A stretch of DNA of 20,393 bases from Bacteroidota bacterium (GCA_013696965.1 JACCXN010000097.1:1-20393), one strand, 5' to 3'; shown: positions 8,684-17,123, numbered from the stretch's first letter. Numbers and translations: made by a program. The notes: generated by a model not told the origin, from the sequence alone.

Positions 8684-9221
8684 TGTAAAATATTTAAGTG
8701 AAAGAGTAAGTGTTTCTCAAACAAAAGAATCGCTGAGTATAGTAATTACGCCAGATGTGGAACCATTAAAGCAAACATTGTTGTCAACATGGGTTGTTTT
8801 TTGGTCATTTGCAGGACTTGTTATTCTAACCCAAATATTTGGAGAATATAGTAGGGAACAAAAAACATTCATGTTCATATGGCTGCTTTTTTGGGCATAT
8901 TTTGAATATGTTACTGTTTATGCCTGGGTTTGGAAGAAATACGGATTTGAAAAATTGACCATAATGGAGGGTAAATTGAATTACAGGAGATTTATCAAAG
9001 GAAAAGGTAAAATGAAAATCTTTAACATTTCCTCGATTAAAGACATAAATATAACCCAAGAAAGCGCCAATTCAATATTCTCAAACCTGAATAATTCGTA
9101 TTGGGTAGTTGGAGGTGAAAGAATTAGTATTGATGAAAATTCCAATAAAACAAAATTTGGAATAAAGTTAACAAATACAGAAGCTGTTTCAGTTGTAAAA
9201 CTTATAAAAAAATACCTATAA
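8676..9221 (+). CDS. Unknown two-helix membrane protein at the end of the bio operon
   Basis: I do not recognise this 181-residue protein. Two hydrophobic segments lie at about 37-55 (LLSTWVVFWSFAGLVILTQI) and 65-86 (FMFIWLLFWAYFEYVTVYAW), both rich in Trp and aromatic residues. They are followed by a soluble beta-rich part of about 90 residues (KLTIMEGKLNYRR, ISSIKDINITQ, YWVVGGERISI, FGIKLTNTEAVSVVKLIKKYL). Two short helices followed by a beta-barrel-like segment ending in a helix resembles bacterial PH-like membrane proteins, but this is only a shape argument. The ATG lies inside the last codons of bioA (8-base overlap), so the gene is almost certainly co-transcribed with bioBFDA. It ends 7 bases from the convergent DUF6089 gene. 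A role in biotin or precursor handling is possible from context alone. Confidence 0.8.
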   Translation: MDNVKYLSERVSVSQTKESLSIVITPDVEPLKQTLLSTWVVFWSFAGLVILTQIFGEYSREQKTFMFIWLLFWAYFEYVTVYAWVWKKYGFEKLTIMEGKLNYRRFIKGKGKMKIFNISSIKDINITQESANSIFSNLNNSYWVVGGERISIDENSNKTKFGIKLTNTEAVSVVKLIKKYL

Positions 9222-9228
9222 AAGAGTA

Positions 9229-10140
9229 TTAGAACTTAGCTCTCGAACTTCTTTTTTGAAGGGTATAATTAAGGGAGAACATTGCAAATAAATAAGCATC
9301 ATTGCGGCCTTTAATATCCCCTCTTTGATTAGATGGATGAGTTTTACCATTTTCATCATACTGGTATGGGAATTTTCCAAGATTAGGATCTGCTAAATCT
9401 GCTGCTTTATCTCCTTTTAGGTCCCTTAACTTTTTATTGTCATAATAATTACCACCCACATCATCCATATAATCAGTGAATGTTTTTCTATATCCTATTT
9501 CAAGACCAATCTTCCAATATCTGTCAATTGCGTATCGTGCACCCAAGCCCATAGGAATTGCAACATTTATTCTTGAATATTTAGGTTTTCCACCTGGTTG
9601 TCCTTGTCCTTCAGTTCCTAAAGGTTGAAGCGCAACCCAGCTGCCATTGTAAACTGCTTTAGGATTAAAATAGAATGCTCCAAAACCAATAAAACCATAA
9701 TAGGTTGTGTTTTTTGCTCGCATTCCCCTTGCTCCTTTAATATTATACCTGTTTCCTGATTGTTCCTGATTAAAATACATTTCGTAAACTCCGGAAATTT
9801 CAACTATATGAGAACGAAAATGCAAATTTCTGTTGTTCCTGAAAGGTTCAGCAGTTAATTGATCGTCTCCCTTTAGTATACCCCATATTACAGAGCCACG
9901 TACTTTTGAGTATGGATTTAATGTATATCTGTAGCCAAAACCAACTGCAGGTCGAGTCATAACTGGTTCCAGGTCTAAAACAAAAGGACTGGCAGTTCTG
10001 TTTAATCCACCCAAGTCACCAAGAAAATTGGTAGCCCCTAAACTGTAAATTACTTCCTTCCTTTTTCTTTTCCAAGGTTGAGAAAAGGAGTCGGTAATTA
10101 GGAATAACAACAAAAATAATACTGTGACTAGGGTCTTCAT
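9229..10140 (-). CDS. DUF6089-family outer-membrane beta-barrel protein
   Basis: Predicted outer-membrane protein of a Bacteroidota family with no known function. I prefer the ATG at 10140 (303 residues), because it gives a clean signal peptide, MKTLVTVLFLLLFLITDSFSQ; an in-frame ATG at 10155 would add five residues (MYFPL) in front of it. The mature part carries family-typical strings: GATNFLGDLGG, GDDQLTAEPFRNNRNLHFRS, ALQPLGTEGQGQPGG and KTFTDYMDDVGGNYYD, with alternating hydrophobic/aromatic strands as in a barrel of about 8-12 strands. The C-terminus FAMFSLNYTLQKRSSRAKF has the strand pattern of a barrel end plus a basic tail. It is a single gene, convergent with the bio operon and about 77 bases downstream of the GNAT gene's region on the same strand. 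Confidence 0.85.
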   Translation of the reverse strand: MKTLVTVLFLLLFLITDSFSQPWKRKRKEVIYSLGATNFLGDLGGLNRTASPFVLDLEPVMTRPAVGFGYRYTLNPYSKVRGSVIWGILKGDDQLTAEPFRNNRNLHFRSHIVEISGVYEMYFNQEQSGNRYNIKGARGMRAKNTTYYGFIGFGAFYFNPKAVYNGSWVALQPLGTEGQGQPGGKPKYSRINVAIPMGLGARYAIDRYWKIGLEIGYRKTFTDYMDDVGGNYYDNKKLRDLKGDKAADLADPNLGKFPYQYDENGKTHPSNQRGDIKGRNDAYLFAMFSLNYTLQKRSSRAKF

Positions 10141-10216
10141 TAGCGGGAAATACATGTTTTTATTACAAAATCGAAGTAAAATTATAAAAAATAATCAATA
10201 ATCGCTTAATTTTTTT

Positions 10217-10648
10217 TTATAATTTTTTTTCCATTAGAAAGTGTTGAATACTATCCCACATAAGATAGGATTTAGCAATTAATTGATAACCGTTTTTAAG
10301 ATAAAAATTAATTGCATTCTCTCTTGCGTGTAGAGTTAAGGAAGTCATTTTTTTTTCCCTGGCTTTATTTTCCATGTATTTAAGCAAGCTTGATCCAACC
10401 CCGTTACTTCTTTTATTTTGATCAACACCCATGAACCTAACCTGGCCCTCATTAGAATTGTTTTGCTGAAGGCGAATAACCCCAAATAGTGCACCTTGCT
10501 CATCTACGGCCATTGCATGAACACAATCCTTTTCCATTCCATCTCTTTCACTTCCCAAGGGTTTGCCCCAAGGCTCTCTTAATACTTTCCACCTAAGGGT
10601 ATAGTATGCCTCATATTCCTGGGGGGTGGAAGGTTCTTTAATAGTCAT
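10217..10648 (-). CDS. GNAT-family N-acetyltransferase
   Basis: Small acetyl-CoA-dependent acetyltransferase of 143 residues; substrate unknown. Acetyl-CoA-binding motif A is seen as VRFMGVDQNKRSNGVGSSLL, with the pyrophosphate-binding R-S-N-G-V-G at 80-85, and motif B as NAINFYLKNGYQ (111-122). The N-terminal TPQEYEAYYTLRWKVLREPWG with a following acidic stretch resembles ElaA-type and related GNATs. Its ATG overlaps the stop of the CoA-transferase gene by four bases (10645-10648), so the two are probably translated together. Its 3' end overlaps an AT-only inverted repeat (10181-10191 with 10213-10223), which might help end the transcript. Confidence 0.88.
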   Translation of the reverse strand: MTIKEPSTPQEYEAYYTLRWKVLREPWGKPLGSERDGMEKDCVHAMAVDEQGALFGVIRLQQNNSNEGQVRFMGVDQNKRSNGVGSSLLKYMENKAREKKMTSLTLHARENAINFYLKNGYQLIAKSYLMWDSIQHFLMEKKL

Positions 10649-11709
10649 AAAAAATCTGATTTAAAGGCTATGCTTTTAATTGTTTTTGTTACTTGTCCCT
10701 GATTGTTTTCTTCCAGAATCATGTTTTTTGCTTCAGGTTGATTAAATACTTCTTCTAAATTTTTAATTAATCCGGCAGGTATGTTTTTTGTTTCAAATTT
10801 TTTCATGAGTCCCTTTGAATGGTGCTTTTTTAATTCAATTGTCAATAAATCAGAAAGCTGTTTGCGGTTTTTAATTCTGCATGTGTTTGTTTTATAATCC
10901 TCTTGGTCTGATATATTTAAAATAGTACATAAACTTTTAAACTGTTTATCACTTCCAATGGCCATAACGATTGATTTTCCATCCTTTGTACTAAAAGTTT
11001 CACCATAAGGTGCTATATTAGGATGAATAGATCCTATTGGTTTTGGAACTATTCCCTGCATTAAATAATTGGAAGCCTGGTTTACGAGAGAAGCTATTGC
11101 AGATTCATATAAAGTTGTACTTACGTATGAGCCCTTCCCAGTCCTTTCTTTATGAATGAGAGCAATTAAAAGAGCTTGTTTTAATTGATGTGCAGCCAAT
11201 ACATCAATAAGGGCCACAGGCATTTTTACAGGTCCGGATTGTTCTGTGCCATTCATGGACATAAAACCAGTTTCAGCCTGTAATACAACATCAAAGGCTA
11301 CTCTATTAATCCCTTTTGGAAAGCCACCAAGAAAAGCATAAATGAGTTTTGAATTTAACTTCTTAATGGTATTGTAATCCATTCCGAGTTTTTCAGCATC
11401 TCCTTCCTTGAAATTCGATATTAATATATCAGCATTCTTTAAAAGCGCATAAAGTTTGTTTTTTCCTTGTTTTGAATTTAAATCAATAAAATGAACTTCC
11501 TTATTATAATTAACGCTGCTATAATAGGCGGAAACAGATGATTGCGGTGATTCTGACTGGGTTTTCCACTGACGCGTTACATCACCTCCCGTTAAAGGGT
11601 TTTCAATTTTTATCACCCTTGCTCCAAGTTCAGAAAAAAACATTCCGGTTGCAGGTCCTGCCAGAACACTTGCCAGTTCAATTACAGTTAATCCTTCAAA
11701 AAAGTTCAT
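10645..11709 (-). CDS. Family III CoA-transferase (CaiB/BaiF type)
   Basis: Moves CoA between carboxylic acids, or racemises 2-methylacyl-CoA; the exact reaction cannot be read from sequence. I choose the ATG at 11709 (354 residues, MNFFEGLTVIELASVLAGP), because family members begin right at this G-L-x-V-I-E-L-A segment; an ATG at 11733 adds eight basic residues and deepens the overlap with the upstream gene. The fold markers are GPATGMFFSELGARVIKIENP, DILISNF, YAFLGGF and the segment MPVALIDVLAAHQ, whose Asp (169 in this numbering) aligns with the catalytic Asp of formyl-CoA transferase. GKGSYVSTTLYESAI is typical for the middle of the family. It overlaps the glycosyltransferase-like gene by 14 bases and the GNAT gene by four. 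Confidence 0.9.
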   Translation of the reverse strand: MNFFEGLTVIELASVLAGPATGMFFSELGARVIKIENPLTGGDVTRQWKTQSESPQSSVSAYYSSVNYNKEVHFIDLNSKQGKNKLYALLKNADILISNFKEGDAEKLGMDYNTIKKLNSKLIYAFLGGFPKGINRVAFDVVLQAETGFMSMNGTEQSGPVKMPVALIDVLAAHQLKQALLIALIHKERTGKGSYVSTTLYESAIASLVNQASNYLMQGIVPKPIGSIHPNIAPYGETFSTKDGKSIVMAIGSDKQFKSLCTILNISDQEDYKTNTCRIKNRKQLSDLLTIELKKHHSKGLMKKFETKNIPAGLIKNLEEVFNQPEAKNMILEENNQGQVTKTIKSIAFKSDFL

Positions 11710-13636
11710 TTTTAATTTTTTTATGAAGTCCATAAATTATTGGATTGCCTTCCCTTATATGTACTTGAAAGTCATCGATAAAAAATTCATTTTGATATTT
11801 ATTCCAAATAAATGCTGAAAGTTTAATGTTTTTCAACCCTTTTGTATCTATATCTGAAAACTTAATGGAATGATAAACCTTAGACCAGTTGTTAGTTACA
11901 GGAAATTCATTTACCTCAGATGCGCCCCAATAAATTAAAGTATCTTCCGATTTGAGTTGTACAACCAAAAGGCCTTGTTTGATATAGTTTTGATATAATC
12001 GAAACGATACATCAAAACAATCATACTGTCCAAATATTACACTATCAAGAGCTATTTCTAGTGTTGGGCCCCATTCCTGTTCTGATGCCATGAAAAAAGA
12101 TTGTTTTCCTGAATAACTTACAATGTCAGTTAAATTCTCCAATGCTTGACCAAAACCGGAATTTAGGGTATTTTCAAAATCATTCGAAATAATAATATCA
12201 TTCCGAATTGATTTATTTACTAATTTGTTTTTTGCAAAAAAATAGGAAGTGCCTCCATCATAATCTCTTCTTTCAAGCACTTGAGGGTAATATTCCATTA
12301 TTCCGGGAACCATTGTATGTGCACTCCCATGTAAAAAAGAAAATGAAAGATTGCCTTTGCCCGAATCCCTTACAAATTCTAAAAATGCCTTTTTATTCGG
12401 GAAATTGGAATACCAGGTAAAGGTGGAATCTAAATTTAGCGTTTTCAAATAATGATTTGTAATATCTTCAAAAGATTCGATAATTCCAGTATATTCCTGG
12501 TTTCCAAACTCCCGGTAATTTTTGTCGTTTTGAACCAAGGCATCCTTAAAAAAAGAATTGTAAAAAACCTGATAGTGATTTCTATTTACAACAAGGGTAA
12601 AAATGTTGATTCCAACAATAGTTATTAAAGTAATAAATTTAATCGGGAAGTTGTAATTCTTAATATTTCCAAAAATAACAAGGAAGAAAAAAGGAAAAGA
12701 AAAAAGAAGTCCGGAATATTGGATTACAGGATTTACATAATAGGAGTATAAAAATCCAATGGTAAGTGGAGTTAGAAACCATAATACAGCTATTATCCAA
12801 TATTTATTACGAAAAAATTTTTCTTTCAAAGGATTAATAAAAGATAAAAGAGAAATAAATAGTGCAGGTATTAGTGCAAAATAGGAGAAATGAAAAATAT
12901 ACATGACATATTCCAGAAAGAAATTATAAGTAGGTTTGGGTAGCCAGTTTCCAACCCCTCCAATGTTTAACTGATGAAAAAAAATGGAGAGATGGGGAAT
13001 ATATAAAACAAATATCATTGCCCCTGAAATGAGGTATTTAACATAAAATTTTTTGTTGATAAAAAACAATCCTGTTAGACCAACAATTGCTGCAAACAGC
13101 AAACTAAAATGATGATTGTAAGCACAAATAGCGCTAAAAAGTACAAATAATGCGGAATGTTTAAAGAATTTATCTTCTGGTTTAAAAACTATTTTGTCCC
13201 AATAGTAAACCATTGCCAGAGCGAAAAAAAGACCTGAAATATAAGGCCTTGCCATTTGACTGAATATTATTGTGTATTGAATGCTGGCGCAATATGCAAC
13301 AGCCAACAAGCCGGTAAAAGGATTAAACCACTTTTTTCCAATAATATAGACTAAAATAAGGGTTCCTATTCCAAAAAAGATAAATGGAAGTTTAACTATA
13401 AGTTCAGAACGACCAAACAACATAACATAGTAATGTATAAATACCTGAACACCGGCAGGATGAACGTCAGTTTCTATCACACCTTTGGCGATTAAATCAC
13501 TAAAATTGTCATAATAGGTTCTGAATAATGCACTAAACTCATCATGTGTAAATGGAATTTCAAATGGGGAAATAAACCTTAAAACAATACCAATTGCAAT
13601 TAAGGAATAAAACAAATAATTATCTTTTTTATCCAT
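11696..13636 (-). CDS. GT-C (GT39/PMT-like) membrane glycosyltransferase with C-terminal beta-rich extension
   Basis: Likely lipid-sugar-dependent glycosyltransferase of the inner membrane; substrate unknown. 646 residues. About ten or more hydrophobic helices fill residues 8-350. The GT-C hallmarks are an acidic pair in the first periplasmic loop, FTHDEFSAL (Asp32-Glu33), followed by TDVHPAGVQVFIHYYVMLFG (Asp57, His59), and QMARPYISGL (128-137) in the next loop. From about 351 the chain is soluble. Residues about 480-628 (NDFENTLNSGFG, YSGKQSFFMAS, DVSFRLYQNYIKQGLLVVQ, KVYHSIKF, FFIDDFQVHIREG) look like a beta-sandwich of the kind seen in carbohydrate-binding modules. It is the first gene of a three-gene overlapping set with the CoA-transferase and GNAT genes. 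ATG at 13636 follows a 160-base gap after the tRNA. Confidence 0.85.
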   Translation of the reverse strand: MDKKDNYLFYSLIAIGIVLRFISPFEIPFTHDEFSALFRTYYDNFSDLIAKGVIETDVHPAGVQVFIHYYVMLFGRSELIVKLPFIFFGIGTLILVYIIGKKWFNPFTGLLAVAYCASIQYTIIFSQMARPYISGLFFALAMVYYWDKIVFKPEDKFFKHSALFVLFSAICAYNHHFSLLFAAIVGLTGLFFINKKFYVKYLISGAMIFVLYIPHLSIFFHQLNIGGVGNWLPKPTYNFFLEYVMYIFHFSYFALIPALFISLLSFINPLKEKFFRNKYWIIAVLWFLTPLTIGFLYSYYVNPVIQYSGLLFSFPFFFLVIFGNIKNYNFPIKFITLITIVGINIFTLVVNRNHYQVFYNSFFKDALVQNDKNYREFGNQEYTGIIESFEDITNHYLKTLNLDSTFTWYSNFPNKKAFLEFVRDSGKGNLSFSFLHGSAHTMVPGIMEYYPQVLERRDYDGGTSYFFAKNKLVNKSIRNDIIISNDFENTLNSGFGQALENLTDIVSYSGKQSFFMASEQEWGPTLEIALDSVIFGQYDCFDVSFRLYQNYIKQGLLVVQLKSEDTLIYWGASEVNEFPVTNNWSKVYHSIKFSDIDTKGLKNIKLSAFIWNKYQNEFFIDDFQVHIREGNPIIYGLHKKIKNELF

Positions 13637-13797
13637 TTTGATTAATCAGGTGATAAAAATATAAACAGAGTCCGAAAGTATAAAAAACTAGAGCAAAAGG
13701 ATTAAGAAAAAGAAATAAAAAGAAAGAAACGGGGAATTTCAGGAATGTTATTTAAAAAGAGAGAAAAATTAAAAAAGGATAATTGTTGTAAAATGAG

Positions 13798-13881
13798 TGC
13801 CCGGAACTGGATTCGAACCAGCACAACCTAATGGTCGCCACCCCCTCAAGGTGGTGCGTCTGCCAATTTCGCCACCCGGGC
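13798..13881 (-). tRNA. tRNA-Leu(GAG)
   Basis: Read on the minus strand the gene starts GCCCGGG and ends TCCGGGC plus discriminator A: a seven-base acceptor stem with one G-T pair. The anticodon arm is CCACC-TTGAGGG-GGTGG, giving anticodon GAG (leucine CUC/CUU). A long variable arm (ACC-ATTA-GGT core), as expected for a class II tRNA, and a T-arm with GGTTCGAATCC are present. CCA is not encoded. Length with the discriminator is 84 bases. Confidence 0.96.
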
Positions 13882-13893
13882 TTAAAATCGCTG

Positions 13894-13901
13894 CAAATAT
13901 A
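13894..13901 (-). promoter_or_regulatory. Candidate -7 box for tRNA-Leu
   Basis: On the minus strand this reads TATATTTG, an exact TAnnTTTG match whose end lies 12 bases before the tRNA 5' end, so transcription would start about 6 bases before the mature tRNA. No TTTG is found at the proper -33 distance. Confidence 0.5.
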
Positions 13902-13942
13902 GGATGAATTTTAATTTTTGATAAATTTATTTAAAAAATAAA

Positions 13943-15511
13943 CTACTGGATTTTTACCTCCTGGTTTTGCCTTAAAGCATGCTCCGATACTATAAAATCC
14001 TGCCATGCTTTTAATTTATCTTCTTTTAATACTCTAGGAAATTTATTTTGTCCACCTTCCTTATTTTGCATTTTTAACCATTTATAAAAATAATAACTTG
14101 GTATTACATCTACATAAATTTCCTTTAATGAAATGTTTCGCTTGGTTTTATAATCTTTGTTTAATTCCTTAAGTTTTCTATCGAGTTTGTCTTTTATTAT
14201 TTGGGCAGAAGTTGTATCATCCGTACCTATATACCATTGATGTGCAAATAGGGATTGATAAGGAACTCCTGTAACTGTAAACTCTCTTATGTCAATCTTT
14301 AATTCATCTGAAACTTGTCTTATTGCCTCATTCATATTGTCAACACTTAAATGCTCTCCAATTAAACTTAAAAAATGTTTTGTGCGTCCTGTAATTATAA
14401 TTTCATTTTGTTTATCACCTGTAAATTTTATTACATCACCTATAAGATAACGCCATGCACCGGAACATGTTGAAATTAAAATTGCATATTCTGTATCAGG
14501 TAGAGTTTGATCAATTGATAAAATTATTGAATCAGGTTTCAGATCTCCATCTTCGGTAAAATTTTCTTCTGTAAAAGCTATAAATTCGAAAAACACCCCA
14601 TTATCTAAAACAAGGCTAAGTGTTTTATTGGAAGGTTGAGATTGATAAGCAAGGAAACCTTCAGAGGCCAGGTAAGTTTCCATGTAAATTAGGGGTTTGC
14701 CTAATAATTTGTTAAATCCATTCATGTATGGTTCCAGTGCAACTCCACCGTGAACAAATATTTTAAGATTTGGCCATATTTCATGGATGTTCTTAACCCT
14801 ATTAAAAGAAATAATTCTTTCAAGCAAAATTTGATTCCATGAGGGCACGCCCATAATAACTCCTACATCCCATTTTGAAGCATTTCGGGCAATTGCATCA
14901 ATTTTATCTGACCAATCTTTAATTGAAGCAATTTTTTTTCCCGGTCTATAAAATCCTTTAAACCAAAAAGGGAGTTGTAATGCTTGTATTCCAGAGAGAT
15001 CCCCTTCAAAATAACATCCTTTATCTGTTAATGAAGTGCATCCGCTTATCATGAGCACTTCTGTCTCAAAAAAACATTCTGGCAAATCATAATGTTCAAG
15101 TGTAAACAATTGCCTTACACCTGTTTTTTGGATAGCATTAATCATATCCTGTGTAAGGGGTATATATTTTGTTGATGCCTCTGAAGTTCCTGAACTGGTT
15201 GCAAAATATTTTACTTTACCTGGCCAACACACGTTTTCTTCACCCTGGCGTGCGAAAGACCACCACTCTTTATTTATTTGGGAATAGGTAAATACAGGTA
15301 CATTTTCTTTAAATAAGTGTAATAAATGATCATCTGAATTTCTTTTTAATATTTCATTGAAATTATATTTAAAACCAAAATCAGTATGTCTTGCTTTTTT
15401 CAGTAGACTTTTAAGCTCATTTATTTGCATTTTAGCAGGAGTATTATTAGTGCCTTCAATGCTTTTGAATAATTTTATACAGCTCTTGATCAAAGTTCCT
15501 AATACTGCCAT
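13943..15511 (-). CDS. GH3-family adenylate-forming enzyme
   Basis: Member of the GH3 family, whose plant members link amino acids to auxin or jasmonate through an acyl-adenylate; the bacterial members have no settled substrate. The protein is 522 residues. Adenylate-forming motifs are visible: P-loop-like KYFATSSGTSEASTKYIPLT (101-120, core SSGTS at 106-110), METYLASEGFLAYQ (277-290), WRYLIGDVIKFTG (353-365, the Y-x-x-G-D ATP-binding element) and the hinge segment GRTKHFLSLIGEHL (375-388). The C-terminal lobe (about 385-510) is complete, so the enzyme looks functional. An unknown acid plus an amine or amino acid is the probable substrate pair. It lies upstream of tRNA-Leu on the same strand (61-base gap) and is divergent from the biotin carboxylase gene. 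Confidence 0.9.
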   Translation of the reverse strand: MAVLGTLIKSCIKLFKSIEGTNNTPAKMQINELKSLLKKARHTDFGFKYNFNEILKRNSDDHLLHLFKENVPVFTYSQINKEWWSFARQGEENVCWPGKVKYFATSSGTSEASTKYIPLTQDMINAIQKTGVRQLFTLEHYDLPECFFETEVLMISGCTSLTDKGCYFEGDLSGIQALQLPFWFKGFYRPGKKIASIKDWSDKIDAIARNASKWDVGVIMGVPSWNQILLERIISFNRVKNIHEIWPNLKIFVHGGVALEPYMNGFNKLLGKPLIYMETYLASEGFLAYQSQPSNKTLSLVLDNGVFFEFIAFTEENFTEDGDLKPDSIILSIDQTLPDTEYAILISTCSGAWRYLIGDVIKFTGDKQNEIIITGRTKHFLSLIGEHLSVDNMNEAIRQVSDELKIDIREFTVTGVPYQSLFAHQWYIGTDDTTSAQIIKDKLDRKLKELNKDYKTKRNISLKEIYVDVIPSYYFYKWLKMQNKEGGQNKFPRVLKEDKLKAWQDFIVSEHALRQNQEVKIQ

Positions 15512-15571
15512 AAATTTTCTTTTTAGTATAAATTTTGAATCCCCTTAAATGAAATTCTTTTAATTTTCAAT

Positions 15572-15602
15572 TTTGACAAAGTTTAATTTCAACTTACATT
15601 TA
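15572..15602 (+). promoter_or_regulatory. Candidate Bacteroidota-type promoter of the biotin carboxylase gene
   Basis: TTTG at 15572-15575 (-33) and TACATTTA at 15595-15602 (-7, one mismatch to TAnnTTTG) are separated by 19 bases, the spacing known for the primary sigma factor of this phylum. Transcription would begin near 15608, leaving a leader of about 30 bases before the ATG at 15637. Confidence 0.45.
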
Positions 15603-15636
15603 CCCTTTCTTGAATTTACTAAAAAAATCTTTAAAA

Positions 15637-17115
15637 ATGAAAAAAGTACTGATAGCCAACAGAGGGGAGATTGCATTAAGGATTATGCGTTCCTGTAAAG
15701 AAATGGATATTAAGACAGTTGCAGTTTTTTCGGAGGCAGATAGAAATGCACCTTTTGTAAAATATGCAGATGAAGCTGTTTGTATTGGCCCGCCAGCTTC
15801 AAGTGAATCCTATTTATTGGGAGATAAGATTATAGAAGTATGTAAAAATTTGGAAGTTGATGGGATTCATCCCGGATATGGATTTTTATCAGAAAATGCA
15901 GGTTTTTCAAGAAAAGTAATTGAAAATGGTATAATTTTTATTGGTCCATCTGCTGAGGCAATGGAAATAATGGGTGATAAGCTTTCTGCTAAAGCCGCTG
16001 CAAAGGAATATCAAATTCCCATGGTTCCTGGTACGGAAGGAGCAATTGGCGATATTGATGAAGCCAAAATGGTAGCAACACAAATTGGATTTCCCGTTTT
16101 AATAAAGGCCTCGGCTGGAGGTGGTGGAAAGGGAATGAGAATTGTTGAAAAGGTTGAGGACTTTGAAGAACAAATGAAATTGGCAGTTAGCGAAGCAATT
16201 TCTGCTTTTGGCAATGGTGCTGTTTTTATTGAAAGATATGTTTCAGGCCCAAGACATGTGGAAATTCAGATACTTGCAGATTCACATGGAAACTATGTCC
16301 ATCTTTTTGAAAGAGAATGTTCTATTCAAAGAAGACATCAAAAAGTTATTGAAGAGGCTCCATCAGTTGTATTAACACCTGAATTAAGAGAAGCTATGGG
16401 TAAGTGTGCCGTTGATGTTGGCCGTGCCTGTAATTATACTGGAGCAGGAACTGTTGAATTCCTTGTAGATGAAAACAAAAAGTTTTATTTCCTTGAAATG
16501 AATACCCGACTTCAGGTAGAGCATCCTGTAACTGAAATGATTACAGGTTTGGACCTGGTTAAAGAGCAGATAAAAATTGCCAGAGGTGAAAAACTTTCTT
16601 TTTCCCAGGAAGATTTGAAAATAAATGGCCATGCCATTGAAGTAAGGGTATATGCTGAGGATCCAAAAAATAATTTTTTACCTGATATTGGAACCTTAAA
16701 TACCTATAAACGACCACAAGGAATGGGTATTCGTGTTGATGATGGTTTTGAGGAAGGCATGGAAATACCAATTTATTATGATCCCATGATTTCAAAATTG
16801 ATAGCCTTTGGCAGCAACAGGCAAGAGGCAATTACAAGGATGTTAAGGGCAATTGATGAATATGAGATTTCAGGAGTGGAAACAACATTAGGATTTTGTA
16901 AATATGTACTTAATCATCCTGATTTCACCTCTGGTAATTTCAATACCCATTTTGTAAAACAGCATTTTGTTCCTGAAGTTTTAGTTTTTGAACATGAAGA
17001 TGAAGCAGAAATAGCCGCAATAATAGCTGCTTTTGAAACCAATAACAAAAATAAACCAATTGCAAAAGTTTTGAATGAAAACATAGATTCTTCCTGGAAA
17101 CGCAACAGAAGTTGA
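15637..17115 (+). CDS. accC: Biotin carboxylase subunit (acetyl-CoA or other acyl-CoA carboxylase)
   Basis: ATP-dependent enzyme that carboxylates the biotin of a carrier protein with bicarbonate, the first half-reaction of acyl-CoA carboxylases. I start at the ATG at 15637 (492 residues, MKKVLIANRGEIALRI), as all family members begin here; an in-frame TTG at 15610 would add a meaningless nine residues. Motifs: HPGYGFLSENAGF (78-90), the ATP-grasp glycine loop KASAGGGGKGMR (157-168), ERECSIQRRHQKVIEE (225-240), and EMNTRLQVEHPVTE (287-300) with metal- and bicarbonate-binding residues. The tail is about 40 residues longer than E. coli AccC and acidic/Ile-rich (EHEDEAEIAAIIAAFE). No biotin carrier or carboxyltransferase gene adjoins it, so acetyl-CoA versus propionyl-CoA carboxylase membership is open. 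Confidence 0.93.
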   Translation: MKKVLIANRGEIALRIMRSCKEMDIKTVAVFSEADRNAPFVKYADEAVCIGPPASSESYLLGDKIIEVCKNLEVDGIHPGYGFLSENAGFSRKVIENGIIFIGPSAEAMEIMGDKLSAKAAAKEYQIPMVPGTEGAIGDIDEAKMVATQIGFPVLIKASAGGGGKGMRIVEKVEDFEEQMKLAVSEAISAFGNGAVFIERYVSGPRHVEIQILADSHGNYVHLFERECSIQRRHQKVIEEAPSVVLTPELREAMGKCAVDVGRACNYTGAGTVEFLVDENKKFYFLEMNTRLQVEHPVTEMITGLDLVKEQIKIARGEKLSFSQEDLKINGHAIEVRVYAEDPKNNFLPDIGTLNTYKRPQGMGIRVDDGFEEGMEIPIYYDPMISKLIAFGSNRQEAITRMLRAIDEYEISGVETTLGFCKYVLNHPDFTSGNFNTHFVKQHFVPEVLVFEHEDEAEIAAIIAAFETNNKNKPIAKVLNENIDSSWKRNRS

Positions 17116-17123
17116 ATTGAAAT

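Noticed and set aside
8826-9059. Minus-strand frame inside the bio-operon membrane gene
   Set aside because: Antisense shadow of a better-supported gene that overlaps bioA in an operon-like way.
10181-10223. AT-only inverted repeat after the GNAT gene as a terminator
   Set aside because: The arms are runs of A and T that would arise easily in this AT-rich DNA, and one arm overlaps the coding end; too weak to list as a feature.
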